The notes: generated by a model from the letters alone, not told the origin. DNA of 64,000 nucleotides from Oscillospiraceae bacterium (GCA_025757685.1 CP107220.1:1261501-1325500), one strand, 5' to 3'. Positions 8,312-17,254 are shown, numbered from the stretch's first letter. Made by a program: numbers and translations.

Positions 8312-10945
8312 TTAGCTAAGCTCCTGGGCCTTTTTGCGCAGGTTATCCAGGGTCTGCATAGCCTCAATTGGAGTCAAAGTGTTAATGTCTACGGTCTTTA
8401 GAATTTCCAAAATCTCGTTGGTGCCGTTGGCGGTGAAATTGTACTGAATTTCCTCCTCCGGCTCCTCCTCTATAGCTTCCTCCGCCTTAAACTCGATAGG
8501 CACGCTGTTCTGCTCCAGCTCCTTGAGGATCACCTTGGCGCGGCGCACCACCTTGTCCGGCACACCGGCCAGCTTGGCCACTTCAATACCAAAGCTCTGG
8601 TCCGCGCCGCCCCGCACGATCCGCCGCAGGAAAGTAATATCGTCTCCCCGCTTCTTCACCGCTACGGAGTAGTTGCGCACACCGTCTACCAACCCCTCCA
8701 TGGCGGTCAGCTCATGGTAATGGGTGGCAAACAGCGTCTTGGCGCCCAGAGTCTTGCGCTTGCACACATATTCCAGCACCGCCCGGGCAATGCTCATACC
8801 GTCAAAGGTGGAGGTGCCCCGGCCGATCTCGTCTAAGATAATCAGGCTGTTTTGGGTGGCGTCTTTCAAAATGGTGGCCACCTCGTTCATCTCCACCATA
8901 AAGGTGGACTGGCCGGTAGCCAGGTCGTCAGACGCGCCCACTCGAGTAAAGATGGCGTCTACCACGCCAATGTGCGCCTGCCGCGCCGGTACAAAGGAAC
9001 CGATCTGCGCCAACAAGGTAATCAGCGCGATCTGGCGCATATAGGTGGACTTACCTGCCATATTGGGACCGGTGATAATGTGGCACCGGTCGTCCTGCAA
9101 GTCCAGGTATGTATCGTTGGGAACAAAGGGTCCGCTGTCCAGCAGCGCCTCCACAACCGGGTGGCGGCCGTCCTTGATCTCGATCACGCCATCCCCTTCT
9201 ACCTGGGGACAGGTGTAGTTATGCTCTGCCGCCACATGGGCCAGGGAACACAGCACATCCAGCCGGGCCAGCGCCTTGGCGGTCACTTGCAGCCGCTGGA
9301 TCTGACCGGCGATCTCCTCTCGCAGAGCACAGAACAGCTGGTACTCCAGCGCCACCTCCCGATCCTTGGCGCCTAAAATCTTGCCCTCCAGCTCTTTCAG
9401 CTCCTGGGTTATGTAGCGCTCGCAGTTGGCTAAGGTCTGCTTGCGGATATAGGTCTCCGGTACCTGGTCCCGGTAGGCGTTGGACACCTCAATATAGTAA
9501 CCGAATACCCGGTTGTAGCCCACTTTCAGCTTGGGAATACCGGTTTCTTCCCGCTGCTGCGCTTCAATGGAGGCAATCACGCCGGTGCCGTCGGTCATAA
9601 TGGCCTTTAGGCTGTCAATCTCTTCGTTATAGCCTGCTTTGATAAACCCGCCTTCGCGGATAGAAAAGGGCGGCTCCTCCACAATTGCCCGGCGAATTTC
9701 CTCTGCCACATCGGTGAGCAGATCAATATCGCTTTCAATTTCCCGCAGCATGGCGGTGTTGCAGTCTGCCAAAGCAGTCTTAATCTCCGGCAGGGCGGAA
9801 ATGGTGCTCTCCAGCGCCCGCAATTCCTTGGCATTGGCAGTGCCGTACACAATGCGGGTCATCAGCCGCTCAATGTCGTTAACACCCACCAGCGCCTGGC
9901 GTACCGTGTCTCGCAGCATAGGACAGTCAAACAACTCGCCCACCGCATTTTGGCGACGGAGGATTTGGCTGACGCTCAGCAGCGGCCGTTCCACCCAGGC
10001 ACGAATCATCCGCTTGCCCATGGCAGTCTTGGTCTTATCAATCACCCACAGCAGCGAATGCTTCTTGTCGCCGGTCATCATGGAGCGGGTCAGCTCCAAG
10101 TTGCGCCGGGCGCTGATGTCCAGGTGCATAAACCGCTCGCTGTCGTAGAACTCCACTTCCGACGGCGTCTCGATCTCGTCTTTCTTCTGCGTATTCTTCA
10201 AATAAGCGATCACCGCGCCCAGGGCACACACCGTCTCGCGGCTGTGACCCAGGTCCAGTGCGGCGATCTCATCCTTCTTCAAGGTCTCTATAATTTCCTG
10301 GGAGCAGGCGTCAAAATCAAACAGCGCCGCCTCCGGGTACTCGGCGGACGCCTCCAGCCGAGCAGTAACGAACTGCACCACATGGTCATAATCGGCAGCG
10401 GTGCCGCCAAAGATCACCTCTTTGGGAGAATAGGTGGACAGCTGATTGATCACCTTGCTCTCCACATCCTCGCCGGTAGCCAGAGTCACATGAAACTCGC
10501 CGGTTGACACATCCGCAAAGCAAAGCCCGGCGCCGTTCTCGCTGCCAAACACACTGCACAGGTAGTTGTTGACGCCGTCCTCCAGCATATTGCCCTCGAT
10601 TACCGTACCGGGGGTGATGATTCTTATAACCTCTCTTTTAACGATGCCCTTGGCCAGCGCCGGATCCTCCATCTGCTCACAGATGGCCACCTTGTAGCCC
10701 CGGCTCACCAGCTTGGCGATATAGCTGTCTGCGCTGTGAAAGGGCACACCGCACATAGGTGCCCGCTCCGCCTGGCCGCAGTCCCGACCGGTGAGCACCA
10801 AATCCAGCTCCTTGCTGGCGATCTTGGCATCATCAAAAAACATTTCATAAAAATCGCCCAGACGGAAGAACAAAATCACATCCGCATAGTCCTTCTTGAT
10901 CTGAAAATACTGATCCATCATAGGGCTGATCTTTGCCTTTGCCAT
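8312..10945 (-). CDS. mutS: DNA mismatch repair protein MutS
   Basis: Mismatch-recognising ATPase of 877 aa. The N-terminal mismatch-binding motif GDFYEMF carries the Phe-x-Glu that inserts at mismatches. The core and lever domains follow. The ABC-type ATPase near the C-terminus has Walker A GPNMAGKSTYMRQ, Walker B LIILDEIGRGTSTFDG and the ATHYHEL signature. The start ATG at 10943-10945 has GGAGGA about 12 nt upstream. It begins 68 bp after the ricA-like gene; that gap holds a terminator-like hairpin (10969-11002), so mutS levels may be tuned separately from miaB. Confidence 0.98.
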   Translation of the reverse strand: MAKAKISPMMDQYFQIKKDYADVILFFRLGDFYEMFFDDAKIASKELDLVLTGRDCGQAERAPMCGVPFHSADSYIAKLVSRGYKVAICEQMEDPALAKGIVKREVIRIITPGTVIEGNMLEDGVNNYLCSVFGSENGAGLCFADVSTGEFHVTLATGEDVESKVINQLSTYSPKEVIFGGTAADYDHVVQFVTARLEASAEYPEAALFDFDACSQEIIETLKKDEIAALDLGHSRETVCALGAVIAYLKNTQKKDEIETPSEVEFYDSERFMHLDISARRNLELTRSMMTGDKKHSLLWVIDKTKTAMGKRMIRAWVERPLLSVSQILRRQNAVGELFDCPMLRDTVRQALVGVNDIERLMTRIVYGTANAKELRALESTISALPEIKTALADCNTAMLREIESDIDLLTDVAEEIRRAIVEEPPFSIREGGFIKAGYNEEIDSLKAIMTDGTGVIASIEAQQREETGIPKLKVGYNRVFGYYIEVSNAYRDQVPETYIRKQTLANCERYITQELKELEGKILGAKDREVALEYQLFCALREEIAGQIQRLQVTAKALARLDVLCSLAHVAAEHNYTCPQVEGDGVIEIKDGRHPVVEALLDSGPFVPNDTYLDLQDDRCHIITGPNMAGKSTYMRQIALITLLAQIGSFVPARQAHIGVVDAIFTRVGASDDLATGQSTFMVEMNEVATILKDATQNSLIILDEIGRGTSTFDGMSIARAVLEYVCKRKTLGAKTLFATHYHELTAMEGLVDGVRNYSVAVKKRGDDITFLRRIVRGGADQSFGIEVAKLAGVPDKVVRRAKVILKELEQNSVPIEFKAEEAIEEEPEEEIQYNFTANGTNEILEILKTVDINTLTPIEAMQTLDNLRKKAQELS

Positions 10946-10968
10946 ATTCCACTCGTCCTCCTCTCTGC

Positions 10969-11002
10969 AAAAAATGCTGCGAGCGACCACGCCGCCCGCA
11001 GC
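10969..11002 (-). terminator. Intrinsic terminator/attenuator between ricA-like gene and mutS
   Basis: On the minus strand a GC-rich stem with arms GCTGCG and CGCAGC, extended by GCG/CGC across one mismatch, is followed within one base by six Ts. It lies inside the gene train, so it should reduce rather than stop transcription of mutS and beyond. Confidence 0.55.
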
Positions 11003-11013
11003 CGGTTTACACC

Positions 11014-11433
11014 TTAGTGGCAGCCGCCGCAGGTGCAGCAATCGTGGGTGCAGCCACCCTCCTGCTGCTGGGGCAGCTCACAGGTCTCCGGGTCCTGACC
11101 GTCAAAGAACAGGCCCATCATACCGCTGATGTACTGTGCCATCTCCTCCATGGCGGAAGCAGCGGCAGAATACTTCTGCATATTTTCGCTCTCCATAATC
11201 TCACCATAGAGTTTCTGATAATCGGCCTGCAGGCTCTCAATGCGATCCTTGTCTGCATCGTTTGCCTTCTCGGCCTCCTGCTGATACTTCAGGGAGATCA
11301 GCTGCAACTCCTGCATCTGCTGCTGCAGCTTCTCGTCGCCGTCATTGGCCTTAGCTGCAGCCTGGAGGGCTGCAAAGCGCTCGTCCTTTTGAATTTCTTT
11401 GCCCAGTTCTCTGAGTGCGGATTCCAAACTCAT
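11014..11433 (-). CDS. ricA: YlbF/YmcA (Ric complex) family protein
   Basis: 139-aa mostly helical protein of the com_ylbF family. In Bacillus subtilis the YlbF, YmcA and YaaT (RicF, RicA, RicT) proteins form a complex carrying iron-sulfur clusters that affects RNase Y maturation and development. Residues 1-110 are amphipathic helices (MSLESALRELGKEIQ, then LQADYQKLYGEI). The C-terminus is strikingly Cys-rich (CTHDCCTCGGCH), with five Cys in 12 residues, consistent with a metal or Fe-S site. Position between miaB and mutS matches ymcA (ricA) in Bacillus; the paralogue ylbF is the alternative, so the symbol is tentative. It starts 4 bp after miaB. Confidence 0.75.
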   Translation of the reverse strand: MSLESALRELGKEIQKDERFAALQAAAKANDGDEKLQQQMQELQLISLKYQQEAEKANDADKDRIESLQADYQKLYGEIMESENMQKYSAAASAMEEMAQYISGMMGLFFDGQDPETCELPQQQEGGCTHDCCTCGGCH

Positions 11434-11437
11434 AAAT

Positions 11438-12895
11438 TTAATTCCTTTCCAGTTCTCCCCGCAACACATAGGTGAGCGGTTCTATAACTTTTACATTTTG
11501 GAAGGAGCCGATCAGGCTGTCGTCCCCTTCAAATTCTATAATCAGGTTCCCGTCCGTGCGGGCGGCAACATAATTATCGCCTAACTTGCCTTTGCCGCTG
11601 ACAAAGCACTTAAAAGTCTCGCCCCGGTGCAGCTGCATTTGCTCTGCGGAGATCTGCTCTTGCAGAGCCAGCAGCTCCGCCATCCAGCGGGCTTTTTCCT
11701 TATGGGACACCGGGTCGTCCATCTTGGCCGCCGGGGTGCCCTGTCTGGGCGAGTAGATGAAAGTAAAGAGTGAGGTGGCCCCCACCTCTTTGACCAACGA
11801 CAAAGTATCTTGAAACTCCTCATAAGTCTCGCCCGGGAAGCCCACGATCACATCGCTGGTGATGGAAAGGGCGCTGCCCATCTTGGCCTTAGCGTAGTGC
11901 ACCAGCTCTAAATATTGCTCGGCGGTGTAGCCCCGGTTCATGGCTTTCAGCACCCGGTCATTGCCGCACTGGAAGGGCAGGTGCAGGTGCTTGGCTACCT
12001 TTGGACATTCGGCCATGGTGTCCAGCAGTTCTTTGGTACAGTCCTTGGGGTGGCTGGTCATAAAGCGAATGCGAAAATCGCCGGGCAGGTCGTTGATCTG
12101 CCGTAGCAGTTGGGAAAAGGTGACTCGTGGGGTCAGATCTTTGCCGTAGCTGTTCACATTCTGCCCCAGGAGCGTGATCTCTTTATACCCGTCGGCGATC
12201 AGCTGCTTGGCCTCTGCCAGCACATCGCACGCCTGTCGAGAGCGCTCCCGCCCCCGCACATACGGCACGATGCAGTAAGTGCAAAAGTTGTTGCAGCCGT
12301 ACATAATGGGCAGCCACGCCCGCCGCTGATCGTCCCGCACTACCGGCACACCCTCGGCAATCACGCCGTCCATATCCGGCAGTTCAAACACCCGCTTTTT
12401 GCGGGTTAGGGTGCGCAGCAGCAGCTCCGGCAGCCGGTGCACCACATGGGTACCGAACACCAGGTCCACAAAAGGAAAGGACTGCTTGATGCGGTCGGCA
12501 ATGTGCTGTTGCTGTATCATACAGCCGCACAGGGCGATCACCGTGTCCGGGTGCTCTGCCTTATAGGACTTGAGTGCCCCCACGTTACCAAACACCCGAT
12601 CCTCTGCGTGCTCCCGCACGGCGCAGGTGTTAAAGAGAATAAACTGTGCTTTGTGCCGATCGTCGGTAAACGCGTAGCCCATATCCGCCAGCATACCCTT
12701 AATATGTTCGCTGTCCGCCACATTCTGTTGGCAGCCGTAGGTAATCACACAGGCCAGGGGCTTGTCCGTATAGCGGCTTTGCAGCACCGCCTGCACCTTG
12801 GCAGCGTTCTCTCTTTGGGCGTCCAGTTCTTCTTTGCTGATGGTCTTGGTATTGATCAAGGGTACTTCCTCCGACATTGGCTTACAAAAGCCCAT
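11438..12895 (-). CDS. miaB: tRNA-2-methylthio-N6-dimethylallyladenosine synthase MiaB
   Basis: Radical-SAM methylthiotransferase that thiomethylates i6A37 in tRNA. The N-terminal UPF0004 domain holds the auxiliary-cluster cysteines (TYGCQQN, NTCAVREHAEDRVFG, CGCMIQQ). The radical SAM cluster motif is GCNNFCTYCIVPYVRGRE. A TRAM domain ends the 485-aa protein. The ATG at 12893-12895 is preferred to one five codons upstream because CAGGAG sits six bases before it. It is the first gene of the minus-strand train, directly behind a strong promoter, with a leader under 20 nt. Its substrate-maker MiaA is encoded in the same train. Confidence 0.96.
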   Translation of the reverse strand: MGFCKPMSEEVPLINTKTISKEELDAQRENAAKVQAVLQSRYTDKPLACVITYGCQQNVADSEHIKGMLADMGYAFTDDRHKAQFILFNTCAVREHAEDRVFGNVGALKSYKAEHPDTVIALCGCMIQQQHIADRIKQSFPFVDLVFGTHVVHRLPELLLRTLTRKKRVFELPDMDGVIAEGVPVVRDDQRRAWLPIMYGCNNFCTYCIVPYVRGRERSRQACDVLAEAKQLIADGYKEITLLGQNVNSYGKDLTPRVTFSQLLRQINDLPGDFRIRFMTSHPKDCTKELLDTMAECPKVAKHLHLPFQCGNDRVLKAMNRGYTAEQYLELVHYAKAKMGSALSITSDVIVGFPGETYEEFQDTLSLVKEVGATSLFTFIYSPRQGTPAAKMDDPVSHKEKARWMAELLALQEQISAEQMQLHRGETFKCFVSGKGKLGDNYVAARTDGNLIIEFEGDDSLIGSFQNVKVIEPLTYVLRGELERN

Positions 12896-12918
12896 TTCAG
12901 GCTCCTGCACATTATAGC

Positions 12919-12947
12919 ATTATAACAAATTCCGCGCCACGGTTCAA
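12919..12947 (-). promoter_or_regulatory. Sigma-A-type promoter for the miaB-mutSL-divIVA train
   Basis: On the minus strand: -35 TTGAAC (12942-12947), 17-bp spacer, -10 TATAAT (12919-12924). A second TATAAT lies at 12911-12916 but has no -35 at suitable spacing. Transcription would start about 15-20 nt before the miaB ATG. Confidence 0.8.
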
Positions 12948-13009
12948 TATATATAATATATAATATTTATTAAAAATAAGTGAATTTTTGTTCACCTTGC
13001 ACCCTGCCA

Positions 13010-13038
13010 TTGCTTTTGACGGCAAAAAGTGGTAAAAT
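13010..13038 (+). promoter_or_regulatory. Probable promoter of malQ
   Basis: TTGCTT (13010-13015), 17-bp spacer, TAAAAT (13033-13038), 56 bp before the malQ ATG. It is divergent from the miaB promoter. Confidence 0.5.
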
Positions 13039-13094
13039 CCATACTTGCGTGCCGTGGATCGGCACTGAAAGAAGCAATTTGACGAGGTGATCTT

Positions 13095-14615
13095 ATGCTG
13101 CACCAGCGCGGCGCCGGTGTGCTTATGCACATCAGCTCCCTGCCCTCCCCTTACGGGATCGGCGTGTTTGACCGGCACGCCCGAGACTTTATCGACCGTA
13201 TTGCGGACATGGGCTTTACCTACTGGCAGGTGCTGCCCTTTAATCCGATTGACGGAGCCGGAAGCCCCTATTGCTCCCCCTCCGCTTTTGCCGGCAACTA
13301 CCTGTTTATCGACCCACAGGGATTGCAGGATATGGGCCTGGCGACGGCGGAAGAAGTGGCGGCAAACCATTATGACGGCACGCCGTACACGGCGGACTTT
13401 GCCTTTGCCGGTGAACGCCGACTGGCGCTGCTGGAGCAGGCTTTTTTGCGCATAGACGATACCCTGGCGGCAAAGATCAAGGCCTTTGAGGTAGAGAACC
13501 CATGGCTGACGGATTACAGCGTATTTATGGCGGTAAAAGAGGCAGAGGGTGGCAAGCCCTGGTGGCAGTGGAGCGACCGCCACGCCCATTACCACACCTG
13601 TATTCAGGACATATATGCCTATGAGAGCCGGGCGGCGTTTTGGAAATTTGTGCAGTACATTTTCCACCTGCAATGGGGTAATATCAAGGCCTACGCCAAC
13701 GAAAAAGGCGTGGCTGTCTTGGGAGATATGCCCATTTATGTAGCCATGGACAGTGCCGATGTGTGGTCCGGTCTGCCCCTGTTTCTCATTGATGAAAAGA
13801 CCTTAAAGCCGGAGAAAGTGGCCGGTGTGCCGCCGGATTACTTTAGCGAGAACGGCCAGCTGTGGGGCAATCCCCTGTACGACTGGGCGGCTATGGAAAA
13901 GGACGGCTACGGCTGGTGGCTTTCTCGCCTGGGTCACGCGCTGACCACCTATGACGCAGTACGCATTGACCACTTCCGCGCCTTTGCCAGCTACTGGGCG
14001 GTGGACGCCCAGGCAGAGACTGCCAAGGTGGGCCAGTGGCTGCCCGGACCGGGGATGAAGCTGTTTGGCAAGGTGTTTGAGGTGTACCCGAACGCCCCCA
14101 TTATTGCCGAGGACCTGGGGGTGTTTGGAGAGGATGTGGTGCAGCTGCTTGCTGACACCGGCTTCCCCGGTATGAAAGTGGTGCAGTTTGGCTTTGACCC
14201 CAACGGTGACAGCAGCCACATGCCCCATAACGCAGAGAAAAACAGTATCAATTATGTGGGCACCCACGACAACAACACCCTGCTGGGCTGGCTGTGGGAG
14301 GCCGGTGAAGCAGAACGCCGCTTTGCCCTGGACTATGCGGGCTTTACCGGCGACAACTGGGGCGACGGCGGCTACCAAAGCCCCGCCTGCCGCAAAATTA
14401 TAGAAACAGTGTGGCGCAGCGCCTCCAATGTGGTGATCATCGCCTTGCAGGATATGTGCGGCTTTGGCAGCGACGCGCGAATGAACACCCCCGGCGTGCC
14501 GGAGAAGAACTGGCGCTTTCGCACGACGGAAGACACCATCGCCAACATAGACGGCGCCTATTTCCGCCGAATCAACAGCCTGTTCCGCCGCACCTACCCG
14601 GTTTTTGAAAAATAA
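13095..14615 (+). CDS. malQ: 4-alpha-glucanotransferase (amylomaltase, GH77)
   Basis: Transfers alpha-1,4-glucan segments between maltodextrins or glycogen. At 506 aa it has the length of the short bacterial MalQ. Visible family motifs: N-terminal HISSLPSPYGIG, LPFNPID, then YDAVRIDHFRAF holding the nucleophile Asp, IIAEDLG holding the acid/base Glu, and the transition-state stabiliser Asp in GTHDNNT. GAGGTGATCTT precedes the ATG. It stands alone rather than in a glycogen operon, followed by a Cys-rich gene 94 bp downstream. Confidence 0.97.
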   Translation: MLHQRGAGVLMHISSLPSPYGIGVFDRHARDFIDRIADMGFTYWQVLPFNPIDGAGSPYCSPSAFAGNYLFIDPQGLQDMGLATAEEVAANHYDGTPYTADFAFAGERRLALLEQAFLRIDDTLAAKIKAFEVENPWLTDYSVFMAVKEAEGGKPWWQWSDRHAHYHTCIQDIYAYESRAAFWKFVQYIFHLQWGNIKAYANEKGVAVLGDMPIYVAMDSADVWSGLPLFLIDEKTLKPEKVAGVPPDYFSENGQLWGNPLYDWAAMEKDGYGWWLSRLGHALTTYDAVRIDHFRAFASYWAVDAQAETAKVGQWLPGPGMKLFGKVFEVYPNAPIIAEDLGVFGEDVVQLLADTGFPGMKVVQFGFDPNGDSSHMPHNAEKNSINYVGTHDNNTLLGWLWEAGEAERRFALDYAGFTGDNWGDGGYQSPACRKIIETVWRSASNVVIIALQDMCGFGSDARMNTPGVPEKNWRFRTTEDTIANIDGAYFRRINSLFRRTYPVFEK

Positions 14616-14632
14616 CAGGGTCAAAAAAACAT

Positions 14633-14702
14633 CTCCTTCATAGTATGTTACTGAAGCACTGCGGGGCGCCGGGCGCCCGGTGTGCAATAACCTATGAAGG
14701 AG
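14633..14702 (+). promoter_or_regulatory. Long inverted repeat sequestering the ribosome site of the next gene
   Basis: Perfect 11-bp arms CTCCTTCATAG (14633-14643) and CTATGAAGGAG (14692-14702). The right arm contains the AAGGAG ribosome site of the gene starting at 14710. The 48-nt interior folds further (GTTA/TAAC, GCAC/GTGC, and GGGCGCC against GGCGCCC). No T-run follows, so it is not an ordinary terminator. No separate promoter is visible before it, so the gene is probably cotranscribed with malQ and its translation may be gated by this hairpin. Confidence 0.6.
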
Positions 14703-14709
14703 TTTTGTT

Positions 14710-15549
14710 ATGCCCGATTCGATCATTGATACCGGCGAAAAACGCATTAACGAGGCGGTGTGCATTGACACCAAGCGCATTTACGACAGTTGCGTAAGCA
14801 AGGACTGCCTGGAGGACCTGCGGGTCACCTTTTATGCCCCGGCGCAAATGCTGGTAGACAACGCGGTCACCGTCAAGTGCCGGGACTGCACCATTGAGGC
14901 TGTAAGCATTGATGTGGACGAAGTGCCCTTTGACAACGGCTTTTACAGCGTGGATGTTACTTACTACTTTAAGCTGACCTTTGACTGCTACTCGGCGCCC
15001 TGCACGGTGCCTATGGTAGCTACCGGCTACACCAGCTTTAACAAAAAGTGCATTCTCTACGGCAGCAGCGGCAATGTGAAGGTCTTTGTCAGCAATGTGT
15101 CCGCGGAGGCGCTGGACTGCCCGGAGGCCCCCCAGTACACCAACCCCTCTGCCAAGGTGCAGGCGGTGGATCCGGTGGTTCTGTCTATGGATGTGGTATG
15201 CAGCTGCGACTGCCGCGTGCCCTGCCTAACCTCCATGCCCAAGTCCATTACTTCCACCCTGGACAACAGCACCCTGCCGGAGCGCCCGGCCAAGGCTGTG
15301 CTGGTGACCCTGGGTCTCTTTTCCATCATCCAGATGGAGCGGGATGTGCAGATGACCATTCCCGCCTATGACTACTGCATTCCGGAGCGGGAGTGCAACT
15401 GCAACACCGCCAACCCCTGCGAGACCTTCGCCGGCATTGACTTTCCGGTGGATGAGTTCTTCCCCAGGGACAAAGAGGACTGCTGCCCCTGCTGCCCGGA
15501 CAGCGGCAACACCGGCACCCATACCGCCGACAATCGTAACAATCGCTAA
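14710..15549 (+). CDS. Conserved-looking Cys-rich protein of unknown function
   Basis: 279 aa, no signal peptide, no membrane segment. It is unusually rich in Cys and Asp. Notable motifs are YDSCVSKDCLEDLRVTF (about residues 28-44), KCRDCTIEAVSIDVDEVPF, CSCDCRVPC (about 160-168), and a C-terminal cluster of CNCNTANPC and CCPCCP. The DCLEDLRV-type motif is, to my recollection, shared by hypothetical proteins of spore-forming Clostridia, and a Cys-rich coat or appendage protein would fit. That is inference only. Its ribosome site is in an inverted repeat, and a strong bidirectional terminator follows. Confidence 0.6.
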   Translation: MPDSIIDTGEKRINEAVCIDTKRIYDSCVSKDCLEDLRVTFYAPAQMLVDNAVTVKCRDCTIEAVSIDVDEVPFDNGFYSVDVTYYFKLTFDCYSAPCTVPMVATGYTSFNKKCILYGSSGNVKVFVSNVSAEALDCPEAPQYTNPSAKVQAVDPVVLSMDVVCSCDCRVPCLTSMPKSITSTLDNSTLPERPAKAVLVTLGLFSIIQMERDVQMTIPAYDYCIPERECNCNTANPCETFAGIDFPVDEFFPRDKEDCCPCCPDSGNTGTHTADNRNNR

Positions 15550-15554
15550 GATCC

Positions 15555-15597
15555 AAAAAAGCACCGCTGACGGTCCCCCGTCGGCGGTGTTTTTTTT
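15555..15597. terminator. Bidirectional intrinsic terminator
   Basis: Stem CACCGCTGACGG / CCGTCGGCGGTG (15562-15589, one T-G wobble) is flanked by six As on the left and eight Ts on the right. It ends the plus-strand Cys-rich gene and the minus-strand padR-linked gene. Confidence 0.85.
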
Positions 15598-15604
15598 CGT
15601 ATTT

Positions 15605-16918
15605 TCATTGTTTGTCAACCAAGAAGTTCGCCCGGTCTTGATACTTGCCGTTTTTGAATGTAATTTCGTAACTCACCCGATTCGACCGCAGGCGCCATTC
15701 CAAGACGGTCACAGTATCGCCGTTCTTGCTCTGTTCCACACCGTAGTAGCTGACCGTAGACAGCGGCGCGATTTTCAAACATTCTTCCAGGGTCAGATCC
15801 GGCGCCCGGTCATACAGGCTTTTGGCCTGATCCATAGACAAAGGGCAGTCGTATTCCGTATTCACCAGGCACTTGCGCTCGTATACACCGTCCTCATCCG
15901 TATCTTCCAGAATGACATGGTACGGCATGCCCTCGTAAACGGTCTCTTCATTTGCAGCCAAGCCCGCCTCGTAATCCGACGGTGTATTTTTAGACTGCAC
16001 CGGCAGCCGGGTTTTGTCCAAAACTTCCATGGCCTGCTGTAAGGGCTTAGACTCCACACCTTGGCGGGCTCGTTCCCGCATAAGGGCATCTACGCCGTTG
16101 GACACGCCCAACGACACCGCCGCACAAACAGTCAATGCCACTAAAATGCGCCCGATCACCGGCATACGGCGGAAAATACCCTGCTGCAGTGTTTGGCTGT
16201 TGACCCGATGGATTTTGCCGGCACAGATAAAATCCACCACGGCCAGTACCAACGGCAGAAAAGACAAAACAAGTTGCACATTGTACACCCAGTCCATATT
16301 CCAGCCCTTCCACTGGGAGAAATATTGCCAAGGCGACACACCCTCAAGTGCAAAGTCCAACAAAAACGGCGTGTCCATAGCTAAAGCAGCCGGTATATCC
16401 AAAGTCAGACAAAACAGTAGGGTAAACAAATCGTACCACAGCAAATACTGGGTAATACCACTGACAACGCAAAACAACCCGTGCCCAACCAGCAGTACCG
16501 GGTCCTTACACTTCCACGCCCAGCGAAAGGCCAGAGTGGTGGCTGCCAAAACAGCCAGCACATTGCCAAACAGCAAGGTATAAACCAGCCAATCCGGCAT
16601 AACATCATACAAAGGATACGACCACTGATCGCAAAACCCATACAGCATAGACAGTCCCACGCACGCCGCCAGGGCGGAAAAGCCCAGCACACGACCGGGC
16701 AAATTCCGGTGCAGGCGGCCCAGTTCCCGAGCCATCTCCTCCGGCGCGCCCATACGGCTCATTGCCATATTCTCCGCCTTTTCCCTCTCATGTCCGGCGT
16801 CTGTATAGAAGCTGATATCGTCCTCTATATGATCCTCCAACTCCCGCTGCACCTGGGCTTTGGTATACGGGTTGGAGACCAGCAGCAGCGCCTTGCGCAA
16901 ATACTCTTCTTTTTTCAT
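15605..16918 (-). CDS. Membrane protein with permease-prefix-like N-terminus, PadR-linked
   Basis: 437 aa. Residues 1-60 (MKKEEYLRKALLLV, then RELEDHIEDDISFY and MGAPEEMAREL) match the short helical 'permease prefix' or DUF1700-like domain that accompanies PadR regulators. Several transmembrane helices follow (about residues 75-95, 108-130, 140-165, 215-240, 262-280). A soluble C-terminal domain of about 150 aa (SDYEAGLAANEETVYEG onward) comes last. It is 9 bp after padR, so the two form an operon. Such pairs are typically induced by envelope stress or antimicrobials. No transporter motor is present, and the actual role is unknown. Confidence 0.7.
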   Translation of the reverse strand: MKKEEYLRKALLLVSNPYTKAQVQRELEDHIEDDISFYTDAGHEREKAENMAMSRMGAPEEMARELGRLHRNLPGRVLGFSALAACVGLSMLYGFCDQWSYPLYDVMPDWLVYTLLFGNVLAVLAATTLAFRWAWKCKDPVLLVGHGLFCVVSGITQYLLWYDLFTLLFCLTLDIPAALAMDTPFLLDFALEGVSPWQYFSQWKGWNMDWVYNVQLVLSFLPLVLAVVDFICAGKIHRVNSQTLQQGIFRRMPVIGRILVALTVCAAVSLGVSNGVDALMRERARQGVESKPLQQAMEVLDKTRLPVQSKNTPSDYEAGLAANEETVYEGMPYHVILEDTDEDGVYERKCLVNTEYDCPLSMDQAKSLYDRAPDLTLEECLKIAPLSTVSYYGVEQSKNGDTVTVLEWRLRSNRVSYEITFKNGKYQDRANFLVDKQ

Positions 16919-16927
16919 GCCCCACCT

Positions 16928-17254
16928 CTATGCAAACTCCAACACCCGGGTCACATCCCGCGTGTAAGACAAAAACTCCTCTTTTTTGGCAGCGAACTGG
17001 CGGCGGCCCTTGTCCGTTAAGTGATAATACTTACGGCGGCGGCCGTCCACCGTGCGCCAATCGCTCTTTAGGCACCCTTCCTGCTCCAAAGCGTGGAGAA
17101 TGGGATACAAAGTCCCCTCGCTCATTTGGAACACATTTTCGCTGCGAACCTCCAACTCCCGAATAATCCGATAGCCGTACAAATCCTTTCCGTCCAACAC
17201 GCTCATCACCAATAGCGGCGTGCCGCCCTTTAGCAGTTCTTTACTGTAACGCAT
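16928..17254 (-). CDS. PadR-family transcriptional regulator
   Basis: 108-aa winged-helix regulator. Core motifs: LVMSVLDGKDLYGYRIIREL (helices 1-2), SEGTLYPILHALEQEGCLKS (recognition helix) and the wing WRTVDGRRRKYYHLTDKGR. A short C-terminal dimerisation helix makes it a PadR subfamily 2-like protein. The start ATG at 17252-17254 has AGGAGGTGCGTG upstream. It is first in an operon with the permease-prefix membrane protein and is probably autorepressed through the palindromes overlapping its own promoter (17274-17324). Confidence 0.92.
   Translation of the reverse strand: MRYSKELLKGGTPLLVMSVLDGKDLYGYRIIRELEVRSENVFQMSEGTLYPILHALEQEGCLKSDWRTVDGRRRKYYHLTDKGRRQFAAKKEEFLSYTRDVTRVLEFA

Noticed and set aside
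13803..14780. 325-codon minus-strand frame opposite malQ
   Set aside because: Shadow of malQ, which has intact GH77 catalytic motifs on the plus strand.
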